64,000 nucleotides of DNA from Asterias rubens (GCF_902459465.1 NC_047063.1:7997343-8061342), one strand, 5' to 3'; shown: positions 22,601-41,115, counted from the stretch's first letter. Numbers and translations: made by a program. The notes: generated by a model not told the origin, from the sequence alone.

Positions 22601-22926
22601 TAATTATAATATTTTATCATATCAGTCAGGGGGTGCAAACAAAAGTAATAATATTTTAATACATTTGTATAAATTAAATATAGCAATGACACACATTATA
22701 CTTATAGGCAAGGTTACGGTATGTACGGTTTAACTTTATGTTGCGATTTGTAGCAAACATTTACTTGAATTAATATTTAAAAAAGCTACAGCAACCCGAC
22801 CCACTGCCTGCACTAGCAAATCAACAAGATCAATATGCATGGTTTGTGTACAAAAAAACTTTTATTTTGTGTGTGGGTCGGTGGTCGATCTTCACACGGC
22901 GTACATACCTTGTTTCTCACAGGCAT
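1739..22926 (-). CDS. MDM1: MDM1 nuclear protein / centriolar microtubule-binding protein, complete, 15 coding exons
   Basis: Role from family knowledge: MDM1 binds microtubules, localises to centrioles and limits centriole duplication. Joining exons 22909-22926, 22043-22157, 20911-21130, 20108-20321, 18614-18751, 8704-8886, 8132-8277, 7197-7365, 6294-6475, 5792-5923, 5488-5651, 4961-5080, 4025-4158, 2539-2851 and 1739-2046 gives 2,556 nt with every phase compatible (851 aa plus stop; human about 714). Diagnostic pieces are the start MPVRNK then ALSEYTKKFRW, four SEYxxxF repeats (about residues 9, 212, 256, 349), EDYRKRAQGTHFSRE, PVRRRLAW, EQGRLPTPRLRDEG and the C-terminus RARKRRDDFWGKK. All introns are GT-AG. 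Intron 5 (9.7 kb) holds a large transposon-like insertion and intron 4 a repeat array. No signal peptide or membrane segment is seen. The protein is Ser/Pro/charge rich, as expected for the family. Confidence 0.95.
2138..2325 (+). mobile_element. Degenerate tRNA-Asn-like SINE fragment
   Basis: GGGGCTACATAGCTCGGTTG resembles the A-box half of a tRNA head, and TTGCAGGTTTAAGTCACGCT resembles the B-box half. They are separated by unrelated sequence of about 120 bp. The family recurs at 37,384, 43,605 and 45,660. It is not a functional tRNA gene because the acceptor stem and spacing are lost. Confidence 0.45.
2336..2460 (-). mobile_element. tRNA-Leu(CAA)-derived SINE fragment
   Basis: Read on the minus strand, the segment begins CGTGGCCGAGCGGATAAGAG and continues through a CTCAAG anticodon region, a long variable arm and GGGTTCAAGTCC, as in a class II tRNA-Leu head. 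It then carries the family tail with TTCTCTCCACTCAGGGG. It sits in MDM1 intron 14 directly before a C10/A16 low-complexity tract (2,461-2,488). Confidence 0.7.
2539..2851 (-). CDS. MDM1: MDM1 exon 14
   Basis: Acceptor CTTCTCAG precedes ATACTG and donor AAAG is followed by GTAAGG. It encodes residues about 646-749 and begins ILNNLQGSPTAGITTRDPFP. An acidic run (AEEADESGDEE) is typical of the low-complexity C-terminal half of MDM1. Start phase 0, end phase 1. Confidence 0.88.
3541..3665 (-). mobile_element. tRNA-Leu(CAA)-derived SINE fragment
   Basis: On the minus strand the head reads GTGTCGTTGCCGAGTGGTTA and continues AAGAGCACTGG, CTCAAG, the TGTTTCTGATCAGCAG variable arm and GAGTTCAAATCCCAGTC. 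The tail begins CTTGAGCAG. It lies in MDM1 intron 13. Confidence 0.75.
4025..4158 (-). CDS. MDM1: MDM1 exon 13
   Basis: Acceptor TTATTATAG precedes ACCACAG and donor ACAAGG is followed by GTAAGC. It encodes residues about 601-645 with an acidic DSDEDSDDERS cluster and a proline run TTPPPQVD. The phase (1 in, 0 out) fits exons 12 and 14. Confidence 0.85.
4664..4862 (-). mobile_element. tRNA-derived SINE copy
   Basis: Minus-strand head GTACTGTGGCCGAGCAGTCT runs through GGGTTCGAATCCTGGCCTGG to the tail, which contains the CCAACCAGTAGAAATGGGTA motif and CCTGCAATGGACTGGCATCC. It is a diverged relative of the Leu-SINE family, in MDM1 intron 12. Confidence 0.65.
4961..5080 (-). CDS. MDM1: MDM1 exon 12
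   Basis: Acceptor ATGCAACAG precedes GAGGAGCC and donor CAAG is followed by GTTTGT. It encodes residues about 561-600, beginning GGAILTSPQSKRSS, which aligns with the vertebrate GGAVLVSPS segment. A SINE body begins about 12 bp upstream of its acceptor (5,092). Confidence 0.87.
5092..5430 (-). mobile_element. Long tRNA-derived SINE adjoining MDM1 exon 12
   Basis: The 3' end (AATAATAGTAATGGGTTTTT, TTAAAGCGCTT) lies next to the exon 12 acceptor and the tRNA-like head (GTGGCCTAGCGGTTCAGAGC, read on minus) ends near 5,430. The element supplies most of the distal part of intron 11, and its T-rich tail forms part of the sequence upstream of the acceptor. Confidence 0.6.
5488..5651 (-). CDS. MDM1: MDM1 exon 11, tandem NAGNAG acceptor
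   Basis: It encodes residues about 506-560 with EEQGRLPTPRLRDEGVSKRH and DRTTPATG, one of the best conserved blocks of the family. The acceptor is a tandem AAGTAG. Joining at 5,651 or at 5,648 keeps the frame and differs by one serine. Donor ACAG is followed by GTAACG. Confidence 0.93.
5792..5923 (-). CDS. MDM1: MDM1 exon 10
   Basis: Acceptor TTTCCACAG and donor TCAAG followed by GTAAAG. It encodes residues about 462-505, with SPPVRRRLAWPLNG matching the vertebrate TIPVRRRLAWD block. Confidence 0.93.
6001..6232. mobile_element. Foldback MITE, CCAATTTCATGGCTCTG family
   Basis: Left end GTCCAATTTCATGGCTCTGT and right end GCAGAGCCAAATTGGGCC are near-complements. Both arms carry GTAAGC/GCTTAC motifs and a variant TAAGCGCAGAATTCCCTG. 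The closest relative is at 36,781-36,993. It lies in MDM1 intron 9. Confidence 0.65.
6294..6475 (-). CDS. MDM1: MDM1 exon 9
   Basis: Acceptor CTTCCCTAG precedes GTCTTAGAG. It encodes residues about 402-461: VLELRQKAEDYRKRAQGTHF followed by SREHVAQILANQARLWDESS, the most diagnostic MDM1 segment. A helical character is likely. Donor GTCAG is followed by GTAGGT, with a second GTAGTC four bases on. Confidence 0.96.
6515..6845 (-). mobile_element. Near full-length tRNA-Leu(CAA)-derived SINE
   Basis: On the minus strand a tRNA head (GTGTCATGGCCGAGTGTTTA with a CAAG anticodon region and GGTTCGAATCCCAGTCGTG) is followed by ACACTTGTGTACCTGAG, the CACCCAGGGGTATAAATCGG body and a tail containing GGAGCTCAGAAAG, ending with the GCTATATAAGC-like 3' motif. 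It is the best minus-strand example of the family here. Confidence 0.75.
6943..7175. mobile_element. Foldback MITE with 60-70-bp arms, next to MDM1 exon 8 donor
   Basis: Left arm TGGAAAGGTTTGTGGTAACA ... TTGGGGTGGTTCTGAAAAG and right arm CTTTTCAGAACCACCCCAA ... TGTTACCACAAACCTTTCCA are almost perfect complements. The loop contains GATCAGAGCATACTGATCG. Its right end lies 21 bp from the last base of exon 8 (7,197). Relatives lie at 27,541-27,814, 29,713 onward, 60,740-60,960 and 61,310 onward. Confidence 0.8.
7197..7365 (-). CDS. MDM1: MDM1 exon 8
   Basis: Acceptor TTCTTTTCAG and donor GCTGAG followed by GTCAGT (a GT donor, though not the optimal GTRAGT). It encodes residues about 345-401, including the fourth SEY repeat WKSEYASNF and LYRYENGIWKGAN, which aligns with vertebrate SEYRAKF...YKAGAW. 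Confidence 0.92.
7505..7932 (-). mobile_element. tRNA-derived SINE split by a nested insertion
   Basis: SINE tail sequence (GAGCTCCCTGGGGAGTATACA onward in minus orientation) occupies about 7,510-7,625. The tRNA-like head (minus GTGGCCGAGCTGGATAAGAG) occupies about 7,840-7,932. The 210 bp between belong to another family found alone at 37,127-37,372. This is a clear nested insertion, so the SINE is the older of the two. Confidence 0.65.
7626..7838. mobile_element. MITE inserted in the SINE, AATTAGCTTCC family
   Basis: The segment starts TTCAATTAGCTTCCCTGTG, contains GTGAGCCTCTGACAAGAGCT and TGATGTCATGCACCT and ends near GAACGTAACGGGGGCAG. It is about 80 percent similar by eye to 37,127-37,372, which retains a better right end (CCAGGGAACCTGATCAAA) complementary to its left end. 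The right terminus appears truncated here. Confidence 0.6.
8132..8277 (-). CDS. MDM1: MDM1 exon 7
   Basis: Acceptor TTCCACAG precedes AGCAAG and donor ATCAG is followed by GTGAGG. It encodes residues about 297-344, SKKSKRSSLTPDKMRPAG and onwards: a basic, Ser-rich linker between SEY repeats 3 and 4. It is less conserved than its neighbours, but phases fit on both sides. Confidence 0.85.
8340..8390. repeat. (AATC)n microsatellite
   Basis: CAATCAATAAATCAATAAAT continues into four or more AATC units. It abuts sequence (8,385-8,600) that resembles the 3' tail of a SINE or LINE (TTATAAAGCACC, GGGCTTTCAGAAGTGTC). No reverse transcriptase frame is visible. Confidence 0.7.
8704..8886 (-). CDS. MDM1: MDM1 exon 6
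   Basis: Acceptor AACTTTCAG and donor ACAAAG followed by GTGAGG, 61 codons, phase 0 at both ends. It encodes residues about 236-296: MIHKSNANVAPFIP, then PRQSEYKMKFKSWSPGKQP, SEY repeat 3, aligning with vertebrate HETEYKRNFKGLSPVKEP. Confidence 0.93.
9213..9595 (+). repeat. Left subterminal block, duplicated at 16,508-16,768
   Basis: From GGTCCATTTAGGGCCGGTTC onward the block shares with 16,508-16,768 the motifs TGTCCATTGTGTTGGG, TTTTGCGCTGTG, CAAAAGATACCACACATACT and ATCGTGAAAAACGATGAAGT in order. The internal copy lacks the about 90 bp at 9,256-9,380. This suggests nested or head-to-tail related elements inside the 8.8-kb insertion. Confidence 0.75.
9600..9880 (+). repeat. Two tandem blocks, each with a GGCGGCCATTTT hairpin
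   Basis: Two roughly 160-bp copies share AAAATGTWTGTYTAGCA, TCATTTAGAAGCG and a small inverted repeat, GGCGGCCATTTTGGAAAATG followed by GCCGCC in copy 1 and a degraded version in copy 2 (9,838-9,868). They lie inside the large insertion. No coding potential. Confidence 0.6.
11590..12566 (+). repeat. Internal module copy A of the large insertion
   Basis: The block begins near GAGCGCGTCACGTGGGTGTG and runs through CGGCGGAGGGCTTTACCATT, AATACTCTC, CAGCAGTTATGACCAATCCG, GATGACGTCATCATGACGTC and CGTCACGTGACCCCCGATGA. Copies B (12,667-14,100) and C (15,715-16,507, 5'-truncated) repeat the same order. High identity by eye implies recent internal duplication. Confidence 0.75.
12667..14100 (+). repeat. 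Internal module copy B of the large insertion
   Basis: Same module order as copy A, then extended by a segment with GCCGCTAGAGGGCGCTGTTG and TTTGGCCCGTTTCGACCGGA. The extension gives an open frame at 13,708-13,950 whose first about 57 codons recur at 16,127 in copy C. Because copies are so similar, shared openness is not evidence of selection, and I do not call it a gene. Confidence 0.75.
14895..15136 (+). repeat. Direct repeat with CTGAAGAAGGTCCGGATTGG
   Basis: TTGTTTGTACTTGTTTTATG followed by CTCTGAAGAAGGTCCGGATT and GGATCGAAAGCTAAGGCCAT occurs at 14,895-14,971 and again at 15,060-15,136 with only one difference noticed. The motif resembles the 3' ends of some retroelements. No coding sequence accompanies it. 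Confidence 0.7.
15224..15584. mobile_element. TTAA-flanked MITE (AGGCAGTGGCCACTATTGG family)
   Basis: Left end AGGCAGTGGCCACTATTGGC and right end AGTGTCCAGTGTCT are imperfect complements with TTAA directly outside each end (15,220-15,223; 15,585-15,588). The interior has CGACTCCCTCTGAAATAACG and the mirrored GAGACCTCAGAAT/AGGTCTCAAAATCAAGC pair. A TTAA duplication fits piggyBac or Kolobok-type elements. Copies also lie at 35,233, 48,572 and 58,008. This one is nested in the 8.8-kb insertion. Confidence 0.8.
15715..16507 (+). repeat. Internal module copy C of the large insertion (5'-truncated)
   Basis: It starts in the CAGCAGTTATGACCAATCCG part of the module and continues to the end of the segment shared with copy B. 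The stretch 16,020-16,500 matches 13,597-14,090 almost base for base, including CTGGAAAGCAACTTCATAAC. The junction at 16,508 passes directly into the duplicated terminal sequence. Confidence 0.75.
18048..18360 (+). repeat. Degenerate minisatellite in MDM1 intron 5
   Basis: Diverged units of about 60-70 bp contain GCAGCCATGGTACT, GGCAAGTCTAAT and ACATAC-CTTAGCAGC. The part left of the insertion (9,165-9,212, GGTATTGGGCAAGTTTAATG) is the other half of one unit, which fixes the insertion site of the large element. Confidence 0.65.
18614..18751 (-). CDS. MDM1: MDM1 exon 5
   Basis: Acceptor TCTTGCAG precedes CCTAATG and donor CAG is followed by GTAGGC, 46 codons, phase 0 both ends. It encodes residues about 190-235 with SEY repeat 2 (KYLSEYQRNFEWRNPHPKES) and LMAADQ, matching vertebrate NSEYQRQFVWK...AANQ. 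The acceptor and first 11 exon bases are repeated many times upstream (18,752-19,700). Confidence 0.93.
18752..19495. repeat. 79-80-bp minisatellite that multiplies the MDM1 exon 5 splice acceptor
   Basis: Nine tandem units end at GCTGCAAG positions 18,827, 18,907, 18,986, 19,065, 19,145, 19,224, 19,304, 19,384 and 19,464. On the minus strand each unit reads TTTGTTTGTTGTTCTTGCAG followed by CCTAAYGTTGC, so the T-rich tract, the CAG acceptor and the first 11 bases of exon 5 are copied. The rest of the unit reads GTGCACCTTTGATGG and GTTTGTTTACTGG. A further diverged acceptor copy is at 19,690. It occupies over half of intron 4. Confidence 0.92.
19496..19625. repeat. (ACAA)n-(ACAG)n microsatellite
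   Basis: A run of ACAA units passes into about eighteen ACAG units (19,531-19,602) and back into ACAA. The T/C-rich complement on the minus strand produces long spurious open frames of repeated VCLS. It arose inside the acceptor minisatellite. Confidence 0.95.
20108..20321 (-). CDS. MDM1: MDM1 exon 4
   Basis: Acceptor TTCACAG precedes ATTATTGAGG and donor ACGAAG is followed by GTAAGT. It encodes residues about 118-189: LLRTKPDKEPIKNKTYAPSS and an Asn/Ser-rich tail. The segment is poorly conserved in the family but phase (2 in, 0 out) and consensus splice sites support it. Confidence 0.87.
20911..21130 (-). CDS. MDM1: MDM1 exon 3
   Basis: Acceptor GGATACACAG and donor ACAAAA followed by GTGAGT. 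It encodes residues about 45-117, beginning GQQEPPLQRKRYPLQNDSKL and including a Gly-rich AGGGGVPVMGPP. No recognised domain. Phases join exons 2 and 4 exactly. Confidence 0.87.
21206..21381. mobile_element. Foldback MITE, ATAGACCTTTATCACG family
   Basis: Left arm ATAGACCTTTATCACGGTGT and right arm GTGACAGCGTGATAAAGGTCTAT pair as inverted repeats, with ATGTTTGCGCAATGAATGTT in the loop. It lies in MDM1 intron 2. Confidence 0.7.
21834..22017. mobile_element. Foldback MITE, GGGCCC-ended family
   Basis: It starts CGCCCGATTTCATAGAGCTG and ends CCAGCTCTACAAAATTGGGCCC in complementary orientation, with CTGCTTAGCA and TGCTAAGC inside. Same family as 1,075-1,318. It lies 26 bp from exon 2's donor side in MDM1 intron 2. 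Confidence 0.7.
22043..22157 (-). CDS. MDM1: MDM1 exon 2
   Basis: Acceptor TTTTGGAAG and donor CTTG followed by GTAAGT. It encodes residues 7-44, starting ALSEYTKKFRWHES and ending SSFAGLSSADLG. This matches the vertebrate N-terminus GLSEYQRNFLWKKS ... WAGLRSDQLG and holds SEY repeat 1. Confidence 0.96.
22909..22926 (-). CDS. MDM1: MDM1 exon 1 (start, 18 coding nt)
   Basis: ATG at 22,926 gives MPVRNK, then AAG followed by GTATGT donor. Vertebrate MDM1 starts MPVRFK and is likewise split before the first SEY repeat, which fixes this start. Only six codons are in the exon, so a plain open-frame search would miss it. The 5' UTR lies above 22,926. Confidence 0.93.
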
Positions 22927-24430
22927 TGTGGAGATCTTAGCTCAGAGTTGTACGCAAACACGCCTGTCACATACAAGCTTCCATATTTATCAAATCAACT
23001 TATTTTAAAATAATGTTTTTCGGTCATTCGATGTCATTTTGGTGTTCTTGTTGTGTGTGATCGTTGGATGATTGACATGCAGGCGTTCTTTAACTGGTAT
23101 CAGTTACTTTCTTTGTACCATTCAAAGCCAAGTATTCTGCGGTTTGAAGGGAACCAGTCAGCTTCAGCCGTTGGTTTTTGTTGTTTGTGTTGAACGGATA
23201 TGTTTTGTGGGAATGCCAAAAGCACGTAAAGTTTACTCAGTCCTTTTGCAATACTTACCCTTTCCATTTATATGCCTTGTTTATAACAAATTGTTTGTTT
23301 TACGAAAGACTGACTCTTTATTTGGGGGAAAATAACCGCTTTTTTAGTTAAAAAATACTTGGACTGGACGTTTATTTGATTTTATATATCCGATCCCTGC
23401 CCCAAAACTAGTGTAGGACTAGTACCGCCAGTGCCAGTAGAGGGCAAACAACTTTCAGTTTGTTTTCTTTGTTCTTGAAACAAAATAAAAAACTAGAGAT
23501 AATCATTTGGTCAGTTACTTTTACCGTAGACTTTTGTTTTATAAAATACCTTTTAGTTTGTTAATATAAATTGCAAATTTCTTTAGACTCGGACAAAATG
23601 GCAGCGCCCATGATATGGACCCAATAACATAAACACTTATTACCCATGGACTACAAGAATACTTTACCCACAACCCCGTTAGTCAGACTTATTTCAAGTC
23701 GGTTTATAAACAAGAATGTCAAGCTATGTAATTTTGTGTATTAAATTTAGTATAAAGACAACAAACAAAAATTGGTTGTTTAAAATCATAGAGCAAGCAT
23801 GGAATTTGTCATCGGGCATGTCGGGGTACAATTTTATGAATCTTCTTGGGAAGTAAAGAATCGGCAGAGAATCGCTGCTTTTACGCGTGTAACCCCTCCA
23901 TCCTTTCTACTCATGCTCAATACTAGAAAAGTAGAAATTCTTCGCATACACCAATGGACCTTATGCATTGACGTCATCCGGCGGCCATCTTAGTGGAAAA
24001 ACGGTGACGAAACAATCGAAGCGCACAGATTTGTACGCGCAGCGCACAGGATTGGCCAATGAACAACCTTCTTTTGACCTCTAGGTGAGGGCACCCTAGT
24101 GAAATGACGTCATGTACATATGGTCTGTAAATTGGGCCAGGCGGAAGAGAAAGTGAATAGTGAAATGCTTGTCAATGTCAGATTGTATTAGACAATTGGA
24201 CAGTGACAACAAACCATACTTATCCAGTTCTCTTTCTTTTTTTTATAAATAAAAGTTGTTTCTAGTTTTGCTGACTTCCAGCAGCTCTTGCTCTGTCGTC
24301 AATTAATTATCAATGTTTGGCTTGTCTCGGAGGCTACCAAATCGTTTCACCTTATGTCGAGTGGATTTTAGTATTTTGTTCTCAAAGATTGATTGAGGGC
24401 GCTATTTATTTACACCGTTATTTAATTTGC
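22927..24430. other. MDM1-proximal half of the divergent intergenic region
   Basis: MDM1 (minus) and SLC35E3 (plus) start 4.2 kb apart in opposite directions. The first 1.5 kb holds no recognisable exon. A weak inverted repeat (TGGACCTTATGCATTGACGT near 23,953 against ATGACGTCATGTACATATGG near 24,105) suggests an old MITE with two TGACGTCA-type sites. MDM1 promoter elements probably lie just above 22,926, but I can point to no specific motif. Confidence 0.4.
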
Positions 24431-24438
24431 GCCCGCGC

Positions 24439-24439
<1 letters not shown>

Positions 24440-24468
<29 letters not shown>
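24440..24468. repeat. Uninterrupted C29 tract
   Basis: Twenty-nine consecutive C, preceded by GCGCCCGCGCG. G-runs of this length on the minus strand can form quadruplexes, and the C strand can form an i-motif. Assemblies often misreport lengths of such tracts, so the exact count is uncertain. Confidence 0.9.
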
Positions 24469-24469
<1 letters not shown>

Positions 24470-25225
24470 CAAGCGCCGCCCTCTCATCGTGCACACTGCC
24501 TGTGATGTAACGTGTAAAACTAGCTGCCGACTGCATTCGTGTGTGTTACTTTGACACCGGTGTCGTCGAAATTCCAGCTTCAACCAGCAAAACTAAACTC
24601 TAGTCTTAATCATATCTGAATGGACACTGGACACAAACAACAAAACGGTATATATACATTAGAGGAGGGGTCATTTTGAAGAGATTAAATTGTTAAATGA
24701 AGCTGCGTTCTAAAAACTCGATCTACAGACTGCGTACACTTTTCTTTTTGCTCTGGTTCTGACTTGAATCCCTGGAAACGAAGTGCACGACGATCCGTTG
24801 ACCGACATACCACCACCAGCAACTAAACCGGAAATTTTTTACGAGTTCTTACCGAAGATAAACACTTGGTGAGTGGACAATAAGTAGAATGGCAAATTGA
24901 CTGGTACATACTGTACTGCATAAATAAACCATACTTAAAATAAATAGTAATAAATAGTAACTAAATAGTATATTTATAATTATCCTCTGCTTACCAGTTT
25001 TCACGCTATTATGCCTTTTTCTTTGAATTGGGAAAAAAATAATGATGCCATATATCAACCGATGCCCTTATCTTCATTTGTTAATATGAAGTATGCAAAC
25101 ATGTATTAAAACTTGATGGACATTGAAATGTTCACACCACACACCGATCTTCAATGACTTCAACTGGCCCCATTTGTTTTGAGTTTTTCCTGTTTTCACG
25201 GCAAACGAGAAAGTATGGTTTCCCG

Positions 25226-25296
25226 TAGTTGCGATAATCGTAACCCTCCATCCTCCCGACCGTCGGGAGGATGGAGGGTTACGATTATCGCAACTA
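25226..25296. mobile_element. Perfect 71-bp palindromic insertion with 9-bp target duplication
   Basis: Thirty-five-base arms (left begins TAGTTGCGATAATCGTAACC, right ends GGTTACGATTATCGCAACTA) pair with no mismatch around a single C. The 9-bp word GGTTTCCCG lies immediately outside both ends (25,217-25,225 and 25,297-25,305). Target duplication plus perfect arms mark a recent mobile insertion. A 9-bp duplication is usual for Mutator-like elements. There is no room for coding sequence. Confidence 0.9.
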
Positions 25297-25937
25297 GGTT
25301 TCCCGGTGAAGCCATACATGGAAGAAACATCTGCAGTGACTACAAGTGTTAGTTGCCTTCATATTATTCAAAATATTTTTTTATTAAATTTTTTAAATTA
25401 CCATGGTATAACTTGCAAAAAATAAAAAAAATAAAAAATTATATAAAAAGTGTGAATAATTACTGGCTTCCAAATCTGATTTTTTTAATTTTTTTTTTAA
25501 TGTTTTTTTCTTAATATTTATAATAAAGCGTATAAATAAACAGTGATAATTGAATCAACGAGCTGATATATATTTTTATATGGCCTCAACATTATGACAT
25601 ATTTTTGTACCTTGTAGAAATGCCTAAAATACCAAACTTTTTGCATTTACAAGTGCAAATGACTAGTGGAGCCTTACGTGTTTCTAAGTTTTGGTCAAGG
25701 GAGAGGAGACTCTTTGCTTGGCAAATAAAACCACACAATTTTTTTCTAGGGACTGTTTACATCGCGCACAGAGAGGTAAAAGATTTGCCACGATTTTAGG
25801 GACACCTCGAAAACAGGACCTCCTACGATATATTATTAAATTATAGTAAATTAATTATTAAAGTTACCAACTAAAGCCCTAACCTAACAAAACATTAAAT
25901 TGCATTGCATTTGACTTTCAGGTATCAATATAGGGGG

Positions 25938-26535
25938 CTGGTCATCTCGCCACCTAGCAAGCTCGCCACCAACAAAGTCGCCCCCTGCAAAGTCGCCCCC
26001 TAACCGGCTCGCCCCCTAACCGGCTCGCCCCGAGTTGTTACAAAGTCGCCAATGTCGCCCCCCAAACAAGGTCGCCCCCTAGCAAAGTCGCCCCCTGACA
26101 ATGTCGCTCCCAGCCTATGCCCCCAGCCTATGCCCCCAGCCAACGCCGCCCTCTAGCAAAGTCGCCCCCAGATAGTTAAGGGTTAGGGTTAGGGTTAGGG
26201 TTAGGGTTAGGGTTAGGGTTAGGGTAAGGGTTAGGGTTAGGGTTAGGGTTAGACCTTCCACAAGCCTTTACTTCATACGGAATTTTTTTCTGAAAATGAT
26301 TTAACTATATTTTTTACCATAATTATTGTAGCCTTAATTATTTTCCGAACAACATGGGGGCGACTTTGCTAGGGGGCGACATTGGCTGGGGGCGACATTG
26401 TCAGGGTCGACTTTGCTAGGGGGGGCGACATTGTTTGGGGGCGACATTGCCAGGGGGCGAGTTTGTTTCAACCCGGGGCGAGTCGGGTAGGGGGCGACTT
26501 TGTTGGTGGTGAGCTTGTCAGGTGGCGAGATGACC
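25938..26535. mobile_element. Foldback element with arrays of GTCGCCCCCT and a telomere-like core
   Basis: Left end GCTGGTCATCTCGCCACCTA and right end AGGTGGCGAGATGACCAGC are inverted. Each arm is a run of short units (AAGTCGCCCCCTAGC, GGCTCGCCCC on the left; GGGGGCGACTTTGC, GGGGGCGACATTG on the right). TCAATATA is found 4 bases outside both ends (25,925-25,932 and 26,543-26,550), a candidate 8-bp target duplication. The TTAGGG tract sits between the arms. No protein is recognisable. Confidence 0.8.
26177..26252 (+). repeat. Interstitial TTAGGG telomere-like tract
   Basis: About twelve TTAGGG units, one broken to TAAGGG. It is central in the foldback element, not at a chromosome end. TTAGGG is the usual telomere unit of deuterostomes. 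Confidence 0.93.
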
Positions 26536-27062
26536 AGCATTCTCAATATATTTGGGTTGTAGTAATGTTCCGTCCCAACTTGATAATCGTCCCAACTATA
26601 GTTGGGACTGGTCCCAACTTGGGTGTTAAAGTTGGGGCGTCCCAACAGTAGTTGGGATTTCACATAGATAGAGCTCAACAGTACGTAACACCATCTGTGT
26701 GCCAACCAGAGCTTGGTGGGACCTCATTTTCTGCGCCTTGAACACCCAGCAGGTTGGATACGTTTGCATTACAATTATTAGAAGATGGACATATGGTGTT
26801 ACCGCAAACCAAGTATACATTGTTACATACGTGCAAATGTTAATCAAGCATACAGGCCTAATTGTTAATCTAAAATTTGTATGTACTTTTTTTTTTTTTC
26901 AATTTCAAAAATAATAATTTATTAAGAAATTAATGATTTGAATTCATGTCATGATCAAAGCCCCATTTGCCCAGCTACACGGCAATAAAATTTTGTTCAA
27001 ACGTGTGACTAAATTATACTGATTGTTTGACTACAGAGTTCTGTGATTGCAAAAAGGCTTGA

Positions 27063-39345
<12,283 letters not shown>

Positions 39346-40144
39346 AGCAAATTCGCCGACCAACGATTGACCACTGCCCAGCAAGCAGCGATGTACATGC
39401 GCAGTGATACACTTACTCAAACGACTCATTTGGGAACCTAGTCAACCATTTTTATCTTGGTATTTATCACTTCCATCGCCTGGCAGCCTTTTCGATTCAT
39501 CATAATTGTATTTCTAATTCAAGCATCTTGTTTTCAAGTTTTAAATTGGTAGGTATAAAAGGTGATTTCGTATGCGATAATAATCATGCTAAACCAAAAA
39601 GTACCTATGTTTATTATCAGAGAATAATTTTTGTAAGTTTAACGAAACTAATTACAGAAATTCCAGATTTCGATCCGAATTTAGACTTTTTTTAAGGCAA
39701 AGTATAACTTTTGGTTTTTGGAAATATAAACAAATACAATGAAACTAAACTGTGACAGTTTTGCTTCCAAAGATGGTAGCGTTTTTAAAATGTTGCCCAA
39801 TATCTGGAGCGGTTATAAATGTCCACAGAGGAAGAATAATCTGTAATTGGAAAACCCAATCTGAGAAAAACTTCATGCAGAACTGTTTCTCAGATTGGAA
39901 TGTTTTTGAATCCCTCTCTCTAAAACCACATCCTTTTGACGGGAATTGTTTATCAAAGTGTTTTACACCAACAGCTGCTTTGCTTCTCACCAAGTAAGTT
40001 TTTATCTTTAGTAAGTTTGTATCTTTATTTGTTTTTGGATTATTACCAAAGGTATATACATTTACACTGGTGAAGAGAATCAAGCATCATTTGTTCCTTT
40101 ATATAAAGAAATCTGCTCTTTGATCTACGTCGCCAGACACACAA

Positions 40145-40415
40145 GGCCTGAAGGCCACTCAAGGTGTGGGCTACAATTTTTTTTCCAGGGGCTGTTGCCA
40201 CCTACTCCTCGGTCTGAAACAGGGTTACCCCTTTTACAGTCCATATGGATGTAGGCCTAGGTATCATCAGTCCGAAGCCTGGCCAGTAGAGCAGGAAGCA
40301 CTACCTCCCCAATTTTACGTAGCAAGTGTCACGACCGGGATGCGAACCCACACCCTGCTGATCAAACACCAGAGCTTGAATCTGTTGCTCTTAACCACTC
40401 GGCCATGACAGGCCA
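40145..40415 (-). mobile_element. tRNA-Leu(CAA)-derived SINE
   Basis: On minus: TGTCATGGCCGAGTGGTTAA, GAGCAACAGATTCAAG, GTGTTTGATCAGCAGGGTGT and GGGTTCGCATCCCGGTCGTG, then the tail with AGGCTTCGGACTGATGATAC. Probably within the SLC35E3 3' UTR. Confidence 0.75.
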
Positions 40416-41099
40416 TGACTTCCTCTCTAGTGCCGAGGCCACTGTTCCTAAAAGCTCTTTCAAATCTAAACCCCAGGGGTTATTAACAAAAGGTGGTAAC
40501 GCCATCATTTCTAAATGCCTCCCAAAATTTGGATCCCGAGTTTCAGACTTTTTTTGCCAGCAATGACTCTCACCCCTGTAGTTAGTAAAATCATCGTAAA
40601 GATTTAAATTTATTTTTGTTCAATGATAACCTGTCTGTTAAGCAGTTTGATACACAAAATGAGAATGTAAATAGTTTATTTTTTTTTAGTTTCAAAGTTT
40701 GAGCCAATACGATTCATTAAAATTTGTTCGGAGCAAGGGTTTAGAAAGAGTATAAAGGCAATGAAGGGAGAGCGATTCCCATGCTAGGTTTTTTTTCAAG
40801 TGCACTGAAAAAGCTTTAGTTATGTTTAAAAAAAGATGCGATGTTCCACTTGTAATGTTATTAAGTTTTATTTTTGCAGTTACTTCAAAAAGTTTTTATG
40901 CACAGTAGTTTTATTTTGAACATTCATTCGATACAAATGTTTATAAATTGTTCCCACGAATATGTGGTCTTTTATAGTTGTTTCAGGTTTTAAATATTAT
41001 GAAGGAAACAAATGCAGAGTAATTTGTAGCCTCAATCTTATTTTGGTACAAATACTTTTATTTTCTTAGATTTCAAATAGTTTAATGTACATGTTTTTT

Positions 41100-41115
41100 T
41101 TTATTATGAAATAAA
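41100..41115. terminator. Back-to-back candidate poly(A) signals of SLC35E3 and CDC123
   Basis: Minus-strand AATAAA (plus TTTATT, 41,100-41,105) and plus-strand AATAAA (41,110-41,115) are four bases apart. They stand between the convergent stops of SLC35E3 (39,345) and CDC123 (42,189). Both hexamers are canonical, but AT-rich DNA yields chance matches. Confidence 0.4.

Noticed and set aside
26177..26252. Chromosome end or telomere
   Set aside because: Genes continue on both sides and the tract lies at the centre of a bounded foldback element.
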